Source of the DNA: an uncultured Alistipes sp.
Lineage (GTDB): Bacteria; Bacteroidota; Bacteroidia; Bacteroidales; Rikenellaceae
Direction of reading: 5' to 3'
NCBI GenBank assembly: GCA_900770635.1
Contig: CAAGLB010000055.1
Span: 1-6,669, forward strand
DNA: 6,669 nucleotides
Positions 1-6,184 of this stretch are shown here, piece after piece. Under the pieces are notes generated by a model that was given only the letters and a program-made list of their open reading frames with translations, was not told where the DNA came from and ran no database searches. Each line of letters starts with the position of its first letter. Within the stretch, counting starts at the first letter, position 1. The position numbers and the translations under genes were made by a program.

Positions 1-56
1 GACATATCCTTGAATGCCACTAAACGATAATTCTCTGGATGAATACCCTTTTTCAT
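1..56 (-). CDS. rpmE2: 50S ribosomal protein L31 type B, N-terminal fragment (3' end outside window)
   Basis: Reading leftwards from the ATG at 56-54, the 18 complete codons give MKKGIHPENYRLVAFKDM, and the frame stays open to the window edge. This matches the start of the type B L31 family (M-K-x-G-I-H-P-x-Y-R-x-V-x-F-x-D), a protein of the large ribosomal subunit that takes part in the inter-subunit bridge. The usual length is about 80-90 residues, so roughly a fifth is visible. The stretch where zinc-binding L31 has its first Cys pair (CxCG-like, after the HP motif) contains no cysteine, which marks this as the C-minus form that does not need zinc. The gene is divergent from the CotH-like lipoprotein gene, and a good Bacteroidota promoter lies about 45-75 bp upstream of its start. 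Only the N-terminus is seen, but the motif is distinctive. Confidence 0.88.
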   Translation of the reverse strand, partial: MKKGIHPENYRLVAFKDM

Positions 57-73
57 TTTCGTCTTTTTGTTAT

Positions 74-96
74 AATTAATATTGCAATAATTAATT
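74..96. repeat. AT-rich imperfect palindrome in the rpmE2 leader
   Basis: AATTAATATTG (74-84) faces CAATAATTAATT (85-96). The two arms are reverse complements apart from one extra A at position 89. It lies between the predicted transcription start (about 98) and the rpmE2 start codon (56). With no natural loop at the centre (TTGCAA), it looks more like a DNA operator than an RNA hairpin. A/T-rich DNA produces such patterns by chance, so function is unproven. Confidence 0.35.
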
Positions 97-102
97 CGGC
101 CG

Positions 103-132
103 CAAAGATAACGCTTTTTTTTAATACTGCAA
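103..132 (-). promoter_or_regulatory. Bacteroidota-type promoter of rpmE2
   Basis: On the minus strand, TATCTTTG (110 down to 103) fits the Bacteroidota -7 consensus TAnnTTTG. A TTG (132-130) lies 19 nt upstream, at the place of the -33 element. Transcription would start near position 98, giving a leader of about 40 nt before the rpmE2 ATG. The prfC promoter has the same TTG-N19-TATCTTTGCG arrangement. Motif and spacing are seen directly; activity is inferred. Confidence 0.72.
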
Positions 133-183
133 CACTTATTTCATCTTTTATTTATTCGAAATGTTATTAATCTCTTGATTTGC

Positions 184-214
184 TTGTTGCAGGGCGAAAA
201 AAAACTTATCTTTG
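184..214 (+). promoter_or_regulatory. Promoter of the CotH-like gene, abutting its start codon
   Basis: TATCTTTG at 207-214 is a perfect match to the -7 consensus TAnnTTTG, with a TTG at 184-186 (20-nt spacing) as a plausible -33 element. In this promoter class transcription starts a few bases after the final G, here at about 217-220. The ATG at 219-221 is therefore at or within two bases of the predicted transcript 5' end. This also rules against the TTG at 180, which would place the promoter inside the coding region. Confidence 0.7.
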
Positions 215-218
215 CAAT

Positions 219-1721
219 ATGAGAAAGGTTATCTACATATTTTATACGCTGCTATTATCTGCACTCTTTGCTTGGGCTTGTACTCCTGATGTTGAGCCTA
301 CGCCCACTGACCCTGAGGAGGACGGCAATGCTAAGGAGGAGTTTGATCCCAACTTAGACCTTCCCATTGAGCCATACGATCCATACTATCCTTCGTCGGA
401 GTGGAGCGAGGAGGAGTTGGCAAAACTCTTCAACATGGGGGCTTTCCCAAAAATTCATATAGAGGTATCATTAAATGAGTGGAAAAGGCTATTAGAGGCT
501 TACGACTTTATGAAAGACTATACGTATATTCATTGTGATGTTGATATTGAGTTAAGCGGTGAGGAGTATAGTTTTAATGATGCGGGCCTAAGAATCAGGG
601 GCTACTCTTCGCGTAGGCGACCCGAGGTTAGGCAGTATAGTGATACTCATAATGCCGATAAAACTGATTGGCAGCAATCCAGCTTTATGCTTAATCTTAG
701 AAAGTTTCAGAAGGACGATGCTCATGAGTTGTATAACGTGCGAAAGATAAACCTGCGACACTTCTTTCGCGATGCCACATGTTGTCGTGAGTTGTTTTGC
801 TACGACCTCTTCCGTCGATTTGGTATCTGGACTGCGCCATACAGCTCGTATTGCCGATTATGGATACATGTAAAGGGCGACAGCAAGCCCGCCTATTTTG
901 GTGTTTATGGCATGGTAGAGGCTATTGATGATAAGTTTATTAAGCGACGCAAAGAGCTCTTTGGCGACCATAAGCACAATCTATGGAAGTGTAATTGTGG
1001 AGCACATCTAAACTATGATACATACGACCGTTCGCTAATATATTTCGATGATAATCTGGGTATTAACTACCACTATGAGCTAAAGAGCAATATCGAGAAC
1101 TTTGAGGTTGCTAAGGCTCAGCTGATTGAGTTTATGAGAAAATTATCGGAGTATGAGGGTGAGGAGCTTCATGATTGGATAACCTCGGTGTGTGATGTTG
1201 AACTGTTGTTGCGCACCTATGCCGTTAATGTTGCTGTGGGTAACTGGGACGACTATTGGGTAAATAGCAATAACTACTATCTATATTTCAATACATCGGA
1301 TATCGACCAATATGAGGTGTTCTTCATACCTTGCGATTTTGATCAGACGCTTGGTAATGGTGGAGGATCGTATCATATCGATGTTGCGCATCAAAATCCC
1401 TTGATGTGGGGTGATTCCGAGGAAAATCCATTGGTTGCTAAGCTACTCGAATTTGATGATTTGCGTGCGATATATGTCGAAGCACTTAAGGAGCTATGCT
1501 CCGAGCAAAATGACCTTATGCACTACACACGAGCGATACCTCGTATCAGGCAGTGGCATCGTATGGTTGAAAAGTATCTATATAACGACACAGAGGAGAA
1601 TTGCGAGATTGTTGATGCTCCAGGCAAAGATAGTAGTAATCCAGAATATAGAATCCTTGACGAGTCGCCCGATGTTAATTTCTTCCGTCTTAAGGCTGAA
1701 GCAATAGAGGCGATAGAGTAG
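219..1721 (+). CDS. CotH kinase-fold family lipoprotein
   Basis: A 500-residue protein is read from ATG 219. An in-frame TTG at 180 is also open, but its 13 extra codons would precede the signal peptide and span the promoter. Residues 1-20 form a lipoprotein signal (MRK, then a hydrophobic run) with Cys21 as the likely lipidated residue, although FAWAC is a weak lipobox. An acidic, proline-rich linker (about 22-60) follows. The rest resembles the CotH family (PF08757): RIRGYSSR at 125-132 in place of the usual RGNS-type motif, a NWDDYWVNSNNYYLY block at 342-356, and DFDQTLGNG at 373-381 with the putative metal-binding aspartates. CotH proteins have an atypical kinase fold; Bacillus CotH phosphorylates spore-coat proteins, but the roles of Bacteroidota members are largely unknown. 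Location is probably periplasmic or outer membrane. Arg codons include AGA, AGG and CGA, unlike gcvT. Family assignment is good; activity is inferred. Confidence 0.85.
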   Translation: MRKVIYIFYTLLLSALFAWACTPDVEPTPTDPEEDGNAKEEFDPNLDLPIEPYDPYYPSSEWSEEELAKLFNMGAFPKIHIEVSLNEWKRLLEAYDFMKDYTYIHCDVDIELSGEEYSFNDAGLRIRGYSSRRRPEVRQYSDTHNADKTDWQQSSFMLNLRKFQKDDAHELYNVRKINLRHFFRDATCCRELFCYDLFRRFGIWTAPYSSYCRLWIHVKGDSKPAYFGVYGMVEAIDDKFIKRRKELFGDHKHNLWKCNCGAHLNYDTYDRSLIYFDDNLGINYHYELKSNIENFEVAKAQLIEFMRKLSEYEGEELHDWITSVCDVELLLRTYAVNVAVGNWDDYWVNSNNYYLYFNTSDIDQYEVFFIPCDFDQTLGNGGGSYHIDVAHQNPLMWGDSEENPLVAKLLEFDDLRAIYVEALKELCSEQNDLMHYTRAIPRIRQWHRMVEKYLYNDTEENCEIVDAPGKDSSNPEYRILDESPDVNFFRLKAEAIEAIE

Positions 1722-1749
1722 GGTATTTGTGAAGAGTGTCTACGATAGC

Positions 1750-1800
1750 AAATAAGTAGTGCGGGTATTAAAAAAGATACCCGCACTACTTATTTTATAT
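1750..1800. terminator. Bidirectional terminator between the CotH-like gene and prfC
   Basis: The left arm at 1750-1768 and right arm at 1777-1795 (ATACCCGCACTACTTATTT) are exact reverse complements over 19 bp, with an 8-nt loop (TAAAAAAG). The plus-strand stem is followed by TTTTATAT and begins 29 bp after the CotH-like stop. On the minus strand the hairpin lies 71 bp beyond the prfC stop, and its 3' side also reads into a short T-rich run. The position between convergent genes fits a shared terminator. The rest of 1722-1865 shows nothing else recognisable. Confidence 0.85.
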
Positions 1801-1865
1801 AACTTTCAGCGCTAATGAGATGTGTCTATCTATGCTATAGGCCGAAAAACGATGTTGCTAATTAT

Positions 1866-3449
1866 TTACACCTCCGAGGTGAACTTAAAGCGTATATCCT
1901 TGAAGTTCTCCTGTGCCAAAGCCAAGGCGTAGCTTGTGTCGGCGAGGAACACGTCGCGGCCATGCTTATCTACTGCCATGTTGGTATGCTTGCGGCGCTT
2001 GAAGTCGTTTAGCTGTGCCTCGTTGTCCGACTCTATCCAGCAAGCCTTGTGGATAGAGATAGGCTCCCAGCGACACTTTGCGCCATACTCGTGCTCCAAG
2101 CGATACTGGATAACCTCGAACTGAAGAGCACCCACCGTGCCGATGATCTTGCGGCCATTAAGCGACGATGTAAATAGCTGAGCCACACCCTCATCCATAA
2201 GCTGGTCGATACCCTTAGCCAACTGCTTAAACTTCATAGGATCGGCATTCTCGATATAGCGGAAGTGCTCAGGCGAGAACGATGGGATACCCGTAAATTT
2301 GAGCTTCTCGCCCTCGGTGAACGTATCGCCAATCATGAATGTTCCTGTGTCGTGCAAACCGATGATGTCGCCAGGATATGCCTCGTCGATAACCGACTTC
2401 TTCTCGGCCATAAATGCTGTTGGTGACGAGAACTTAAGCTGCTTGCCACTGCGAACATGTAAGTAATTCTTGTTGCGCTCGAACTTACCCGAGCATATCT
2501 TCATGAAGGCGATACGGTCACGGTGGTTAGGATCCATGTTTGCATGTATCTTGAAGATGAAGCCCGAAAGCTTATTCTCCGATGGCTCGACGATGCGAGT
2601 TTCGGTAGGTGCTGTGCGTGGCGATGGAGCGATGCGAATGAAGCACTCTAATAGCTCACGAACACCGAAGTTGTTGACTGCAGAGCCGAAGAATACTGGA
2701 GCTACCTCTCCTGCGAGGTATGCCTCACGGTCGAAGGCGTCGTAAATACCCTCGACAATCTCCACATTCTCACGTAGCTGGTTAGCAAACTTGTCGCCGA
2801 TATATTTGTCAACATCTGCTGATGCGAGGTCGGCGATGTCTACGGTGTCGGCATCGGCTGTCTGGCGCTCGTCAGATGTGAACAACGATAGGTTGTGCTC
2901 GTAGATGTTGTATACGCCCTTGAATGTGTCGCCCGACGATATTGGGAATGCCAATGGGCGCACCTTGATTTGCAGCTCCTTCTCCACCTCGTCCAAGAGG
3001 TCGAATGGATCCTTAGATGGGCGGTCCATCTTGTTTACAAAGACGATAACTGGAGTCTTACGCATGCGACATACGTCCATGAGTCGGCGTGTCTGCGTCT
3101 CGACACCCTTCGCACCGTCGATAACGATGATTACCGAGTCAACGGCAGTAAGCGTGCGGTATGTATCCTCAGCAAAGTCCTCGTGACCAGGGGTATCGAG
3201 GATGTTGATCTTAACGTCCTTATACTCGAAGCCCATTACAGATGTTGCCACGGAGATACCACGCTGGCGCTCAATCTCCATAAAGTCGGATGTTGCACCC
3301 TTCTTAATCTTGTTGCTCTTAACAGCTCCAGCAACGTGGATAGCACCACCGAACAACAGAAGCTTCTCGGTGAGTGTGGTCTTACCCGCATCAGGGTGTG
3401 CAATTACCGCAAATGTTCGGCGGCGTGTGATTTCGTCAATGAGTGCCAT
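1866..3449 (-). CDS. prfC: Peptide chain release factor 3 (RF3), translational GTPase
   Basis: A 527-residue protein, close to the usual RF3 length (529 in E. coli) and similar to it from end to end. RF3 is a ribosome-bound GTPase that removes RF1/RF2 from the ribosome after peptide release. The N-terminal G domain has all expected motifs: P-loop AHPDAGKTT (17-25), switch I QRGIS (62-66), DTPGHEDF (85-92) and NKMD (139-142). RF3-typical stretches follow, such as EDTYRTLTAVD, the beta-barrel region with FKIHANMDPNHRDRIAFM, and EAYPGDIIGLH and GDTFTEGEKLKFTGIP further on. The C-terminal domain III includes GALQFEVIQYRLEHEYGAKC. Start MALIDEITRRRTF fits the family and there is no better upstream ATG. 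It is transcribed alone, from its own promoter to the shared terminator. Nothing is missing or broken. Confidence 0.97.
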   Translation of the reverse strand: MALIDEITRRRTFAVIAHPDAGKTTLTEKLLLFGGAIHVAGAVKSNKIKKGATSDFMEIERQRGISVATSVMGFEYKDVKINILDTPGHEDFAEDTYRTLTAVDSVIIVIDGAKGVETQTRRLMDVCRMRKTPVIVFVNKMDRPSKDPFDLLDEVEKELQIKVRPLAFPISSGDTFKGVYNIYEHNLSLFTSDERQTADADTVDIADLASADVDKYIGDKFANQLRENVEIVEGIYDAFDREAYLAGEVAPVFFGSAVNNFGVRELLECFIRIAPSPRTAPTETRIVEPSENKLSGFIFKIHANMDPNHRDRIAFMKICSGKFERNKNYLHVRSGKQLKFSSPTAFMAEKKSVIDEAYPGDIIGLHDTGTFMIGDTFTEGEKLKFTGIPSFSPEHFRYIENADPMKFKQLAKGIDQLMDEGVAQLFTSSLNGRKIIGTVGALQFEVIQYRLEHEYGAKCRWEPISIHKACWIESDNEAQLNDFKRRKHTNMAVDKHGRDVFLADTSYALALAQENFKDIRFKFTSEV

Positions 3450-3487
3450 AGTAGCCTTTATACCTTATTATCAATTTTTACTGGGCG

Positions 3488-3517
3488 CAAAGATACGAAG
3501 CAAATTACAATAAGCAA
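3488..3517 (-). promoter_or_regulatory. Bacteroidota-type promoter of prfC
   Basis: On the minus strand TATCTTTG (3495 down to 3488) is preceded by TTG (3517-3515) with a 19-nt spacer, the same layout as at rpmE2. The predicted transcript start is near 3483, giving a leader of about 33 nt. No Shine-Dalgarno sequence is evident upstream of the ATG at 3449, as is normal in this phylum. Confidence 0.72.
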
Positions 3518-3537
3518 TAAATTTTTACGTTTTGTGA

Positions 3538-3567
3538 ATGGTGTTTTGCTTTTTTTTTATACCTTTG
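3538..3567 (+). promoter_or_regulatory. Promoter of the GNAT-like gene and probably gcvT
   Basis: TACCTTTG at 3560-3567 fits the -7 consensus TAnnTTTG. The -33 position (3538-3540, ATG) is only a partial match to TTG, so this promoter looks weaker than that of prfC. Transcription would begin near 3572 and leave a leader of about 50 nt before ATG 3621. The T-run at 3551-3558 lies just upstream of the -7 box. It faces away from the prfC promoter without overlap. Confidence 0.6.
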
Positions 3568-3620
3568 TATGGATATAACTATCTCTACGCACGTAAAGTG
3601 TAGATTGAAACGTATATTTT

Positions 3621-4859
3621 ATGGCAATTAAGAAGTATAGACTTGTTGAGGTTGTGGCTGGCGATAAGCATCTTGAGAGCGAGTTTATCAACCTCCCCAA
3701 GCGATTATATAGAGGGTGTCCTAACTGGGTTTGCCCCTTCGATAGCTCGATAAAGGCGGTCTTCGATCCTAAGAAGAATAAACTGTTTGCCGAGGGCGAG
3801 GCTATTCGCTGGGTGGCTTACAACGCTGAGGGCGAGTGCGTAGGACGTATCGCTGCATTCTACGACAAGACTCATGCCTACGGCTACGAGCAGCCTACGG
3901 GCGGCTGTGGCTTCTTCGAGGCTATCGACGACCAAGAGCTTGCCAATATGCTCTTTGATGCTGCCCGTGAGTGGCTTATGGCAAGAGGCATGGAGGCTAT
4001 GGACGGCCCCGTAAACTTTGGTTCACGCGATGCATGGTGGGGCTTGCTTGTCGAGGGCTACGAGTATCAGCCACTCTTCGAGAACCCCTACAACTTCCCC
4101 TACTACAAGGAGCTCTTTGAAAACTACGGCTTTAAGAACTACTTTAATCAGAATACCTACCTTTGGGCAGTTGATGACGACGATGTTAACGAGATGGTGC
4201 ACGAGCGTGTTAAGCGCCTGATGCAGACTCCAGGCTACAGATTTGCTCCGATAGGAGGCGAGGATTTGTATAGCGCCGTTGAGAAGTTCCGTACCATATA
4301 TAATAAAGCATGGGCATTGTTCACGGGTGTGCAATCTATGAGTGCTGAGGAGGCACGCCAGATGGCAGACACGATGCGACCTATTGTCGATCGCAACCTT
4401 ATATGGTTTGCCTACTTCAACGATGAGCCTATCGGCTTCTTTATCATGGTGCCCGACCTTAATCGCCTCATTGGTAAGTATAACGGTAAGTTTGGCATCG
4501 TGAATAAGTTGCGTATGATGTGGGACCTTAAAGTAAGAAAAAAGTGCGACCGCATCTTTGGCATTATCTTCGGCATCACACCCGAGTTCCAGGGCAAGGG
4601 TGTGGAGTCGGGTATGATGAAGGCTATGCTCGATGGCTATATCCGCACCTCAAAGAACTCTTATAAGAGTGTGGAGTTGGCATGGATTGGCGACTTTAAC
4701 CCCGTGATGAACCGTATGGTCGAAAAGTATGTGTGTGCCCGCAAGCATAAGGTGCACACAACATACCGCTATCTCTTCGACCGCACAAAGGAGTTCACAC
4801 GTTGCCCACGTGTAGGCTTTAAGCCACGCCCCGCAGCTGAGCAGCCAAAAACTGAGTAA
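3621..4859 (+). CDS. YghO-like tandem GNAT-fold N-acyltransferase family protein, substrate unknown
   Basis: A 412-residue, probably cytoplasmic protein with no signal peptide or membrane segment. It appears to consist of two GNAT-like halves. The N-terminal half carries GRIAAFYD, then GPVNFGSRDAWWGLLVEG (129-146) and a YNFPYYKELFENYGF block (157-171), a pattern I associate with large conserved YghO-like proteins. The C-terminal half has the acyl-CoA pyrophosphate-binding region ITPEFQGKGVESG (319-331), in which Q324-x-x-G327 matches the GNAT motif A, although E329 replaces the usual Gly/Ala. A strand like NDEPIGFFIMVPDLN precedes it, as in GNAT cores. The C-terminal tail (about 395-412) is basic and proline-rich. 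GNAT enzymes transfer acyl groups from acyl-CoA to amines; the acceptor here is unknown. gcvT follows after 26 bp without a terminator, suggesting cotranscription. Fold is well supported, function is not. Confidence 0.8.
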   Translation: MAIKKYRLVEVVAGDKHLESEFINLPKRLYRGCPNWVCPFDSSIKAVFDPKKNKLFAEGEAIRWVAYNAEGECVGRIAAFYDKTHAYGYEQPTGGCGFFEAIDDQELANMLFDAAREWLMARGMEAMDGPVNFGSRDAWWGLLVEGYEYQPLFENPYNFPYYKELFENYGFKNYFNQNTYLWAVDDDDVNEMVHERVKRLMQTPGYRFAPIGGEDLYSAVEKFRTIYNKAWALFTGVQSMSAEEARQMADTMRPIVDRNLIWFAYFNDEPIGFFIMVPDLNRLIGKYNGKFGIVNKLRMMWDLKVRKKCDRIFGIIFGITPEFQGKGVESGMMKAMLDGYIRTSKNSYKSVELAWIGDFNPVMNRMVEKYVCARKHKVHTTYRYLFDRTKEFTRCPRVGFKPRPAAEQPKTE

Positions 4860-4885
4860 ACCAATAACTAAAACTATAAACGAAA

Positions 4886-5980
4886 ATGAAAACAACAGCT
4901 TTTACAAAGTACCACATCGAGAATGGTGCTAAGATGGCAGAGTTCGCAGGCTACAACATGCCTATCGAGTTCTCAGGTATCAACGACGAGCATATCAACG
5001 TTCGTGAGAAGTGTGGCGTATTCGACGTGAGCCACATGGGCGAGATCTGGGTTAAAGGTCCACGTGCCACTGAGTTCTTGCAGCGCATCACAACAAACAA
5101 CGTATGCGACCTCTACGACGGTAAGGTTCAGTATACTACAATGCCTAACGGCAAGGGTGGTATTGTTGATGATATCTTGGTTTACCGCCTCAACGAGGAG
5201 AAGTATATGCTCTGCGTTAACGCTGCAAACATCGAGAAGGACTGGAACCACATCTGCGAGCAGGGCAAAGAGTATGGCATGACTGCTGGTGTTGAGCTCG
5301 AGAACGCATCAGATAAGACTGCTCAGCTTGCTATTCAGGGCCCGTTGGCTATGCAGCTTGTTCAGAAGATGACCGAGGAGCAGGTTGTAGACATGGAGTA
5401 CTACACATTCAAACTCTGCAAGGTTGCTGGCTGCGACGTTATCCTCTCAACAACAGGCTATACAGGCTCTGGCGGTTGCGAGATCTATATGTACAACGAG
5501 GATGCCGACACCATCTGGGAGGCTATGTGGAAGGTAGGCGAGGAGTTCGGCTTGAAGAACATCGGCCTTGGCGCTCGTGATACTCTCCGTTTGGAGAAGG
5601 GCTTCTGCCTCTATGGTAACGACATCGACGACACTACATCTCCTATCGAGGCAGGTCTTAACTGGCTCACTAAGTTCGTTGACAACAAACCATTCATCGA
5701 TCGTGAGCTCATGGAGCGTCAGAAGAAGGAGGGCGTTAGCCGCAAGTTGGTAGGCTTCAAGCTTATCGATCGTGGTGTGCCACGTCACGAGTATGAGTTG
5801 GCTGACCTTGAGGGCAATGTTATCGGCCATGTTACATCTGGTACTATGTCACCATGCTTGAAGGTGGGTATCGGTATGGGTTATGTTAAGCCTGAGTTTG
5901 CTAAGTCTGGCACACAGATTGCAGTGGTTGTTCGTGGCCGCTTGCTCAAGGCTGAGGTGGTACGTTTGCCATTCGTATAA
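4886..5980 (+). CDS. gcvT: Glycine cleavage system T-protein (aminomethyltransferase)
   Basis: A 364-residue protein, the same length as E. coli GcvT. It transfers the methylene carbon of the aminomethyl group on lipoyl-GcvH to tetrahydrofolate, releasing ammonia and 5,10-methylene-THF. Visible family motifs: EFAGYNMPIEF (19-29), GVFDVSHMGEI (44-54), GGIVDDILVYR (91-101) with D96 at the position of the folate-facing catalytic aspartate, LAIQGP, STTGYTGSGGCEIY, and near the C-terminus GTMSPCLKVGIGMGYV. The start MKTTAFTKYHIENGAKM matches the family, and no other ATG is close upstream. Arg codons are almost only CGT/CGC, pointing to high expression. No gcvH or gcvP is nearby, so the rest of the system must be elsewhere. 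Probably the second gene of a two-gene operon with the GNAT-like gene. Confidence 0.97.
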   Translation: MKTTAFTKYHIENGAKMAEFAGYNMPIEFSGINDEHINVREKCGVFDVSHMGEIWVKGPRATEFLQRITTNNVCDLYDGKVQYTTMPNGKGGIVDDILVYRLNEEKYMLCVNAANIEKDWNHICEQGKEYGMTAGVELENASDKTAQLAIQGPLAMQLVQKMTEEQVVDMEYYTFKLCKVAGCDVILSTTGYTGSGGCEIYMYNEDADTIWEAMWKVGEEFGLKNIGLGARDTLRLEKGFCLYGNDIDDTTSPIEAGLNWLTKFVDNKPFIDRELMERQKKEGVSRKLVGFKLIDRGVPRHEYELADLEGNVIGHVTSGTMSPCLKVGIGMGYVKPEFAKSGTQIAVVVRGRLLKAEVVRLPFV

Positions 5981-5990
5981 TAATATATAT

Positions 5991-6034
5991 TGGTGTGGTC
6001 GGCACTTGTTTTTGGGTGCCGACTATACTATTTT
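5991..6034 (+). terminator. Intrinsic terminator after gcvT
   Basis: The core stem GTCGGCAC (5998-6005) pairs with GTGCCGAC (6016-6023) around a 10-nt loop. Pairing extends outwards over 5991-5997 with 6024-6030 if three G-U pairs are allowed, giving a 15-bp RNA stem, followed by TTTT (6031-6034). The stem starts 10 bp after the gcvT stop. It should isolate the GNAT-gcvT transcript from gdhA. Confidence 0.88.
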
Positions 6035-6088
6035 ATGCGGTTTTCGAAAAAAAACTTGAAATAGGGGAACAATTCAAATAATTATTCA

Positions 6089-6096
6089 TATATTTG
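6089..6096 (+). promoter_or_regulatory. Probable -7 element of the gdhA promoter
   Basis: TATATTTG matches the TAnnTTTG consensus and is the best candidate between the gcvT terminator and gdhA. I see no good -33 TTG at the expected distance (the 6056-6058 TTG is 30 nt away), so an activator may be involved. The predicted start near 6101 gives a leader of about 85 nt, longer than for the other genes here. The leader is A/T-rich and has only a weak GTTAT/ATAAC pairing at 6145-6163. Confidence 0.5.
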
Positions 6097-6184
6097 TAGT
6101 GTATTTTAAACATAGTGTTTCCCAAACAGTAGAAACAAACACAAGTTATCTTTATATTATAACCTTTTAACTTAAACTAAAACT

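Noticed and set aside
180..218. TTG at 180 as an earlier start for the CotH-like protein
   Set aside because: It would put a perfect promoter -7 box inside the coding region and add 13 residues ahead of a well-formed lipoprotein signal peptide.
1815..2012. Small plus-strand frame beginning between the terminator and prfC
   Set aside because: Most of it overlaps the prfC C-terminal coding region in antisense, and it has no promoter or recognisable product.
2895..3578. Long plus-strand open frame (227 codons) opposite prfC
   Set aside because: It is antisense to a strongly conserved GTPase gene, extends across the prfC promoter, and its translation resembles no protein family; it is a by-product of prfC codon bias.
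3591..3605. Small hairpin (CTAC...GTAG region) in the leader of the GNAT-like gene
   Set aside because: Pairing is short and needs a two-base bulge; it is not distinguishable from chance.
4860..4885. Glycine riboswitch upstream of gcvT
   Set aside because: The 26-bp gap is far too short and A-rich for the aptamer; the leader before the GNAT-like gene (about 50 nt) also lacks the structure.
5447..5830. Minus-strand open frame (127 codons) inside gcvT
   Set aside because: It lies entirely within the intact, well-conserved gcvT, and its translation shows no recognisable domain.
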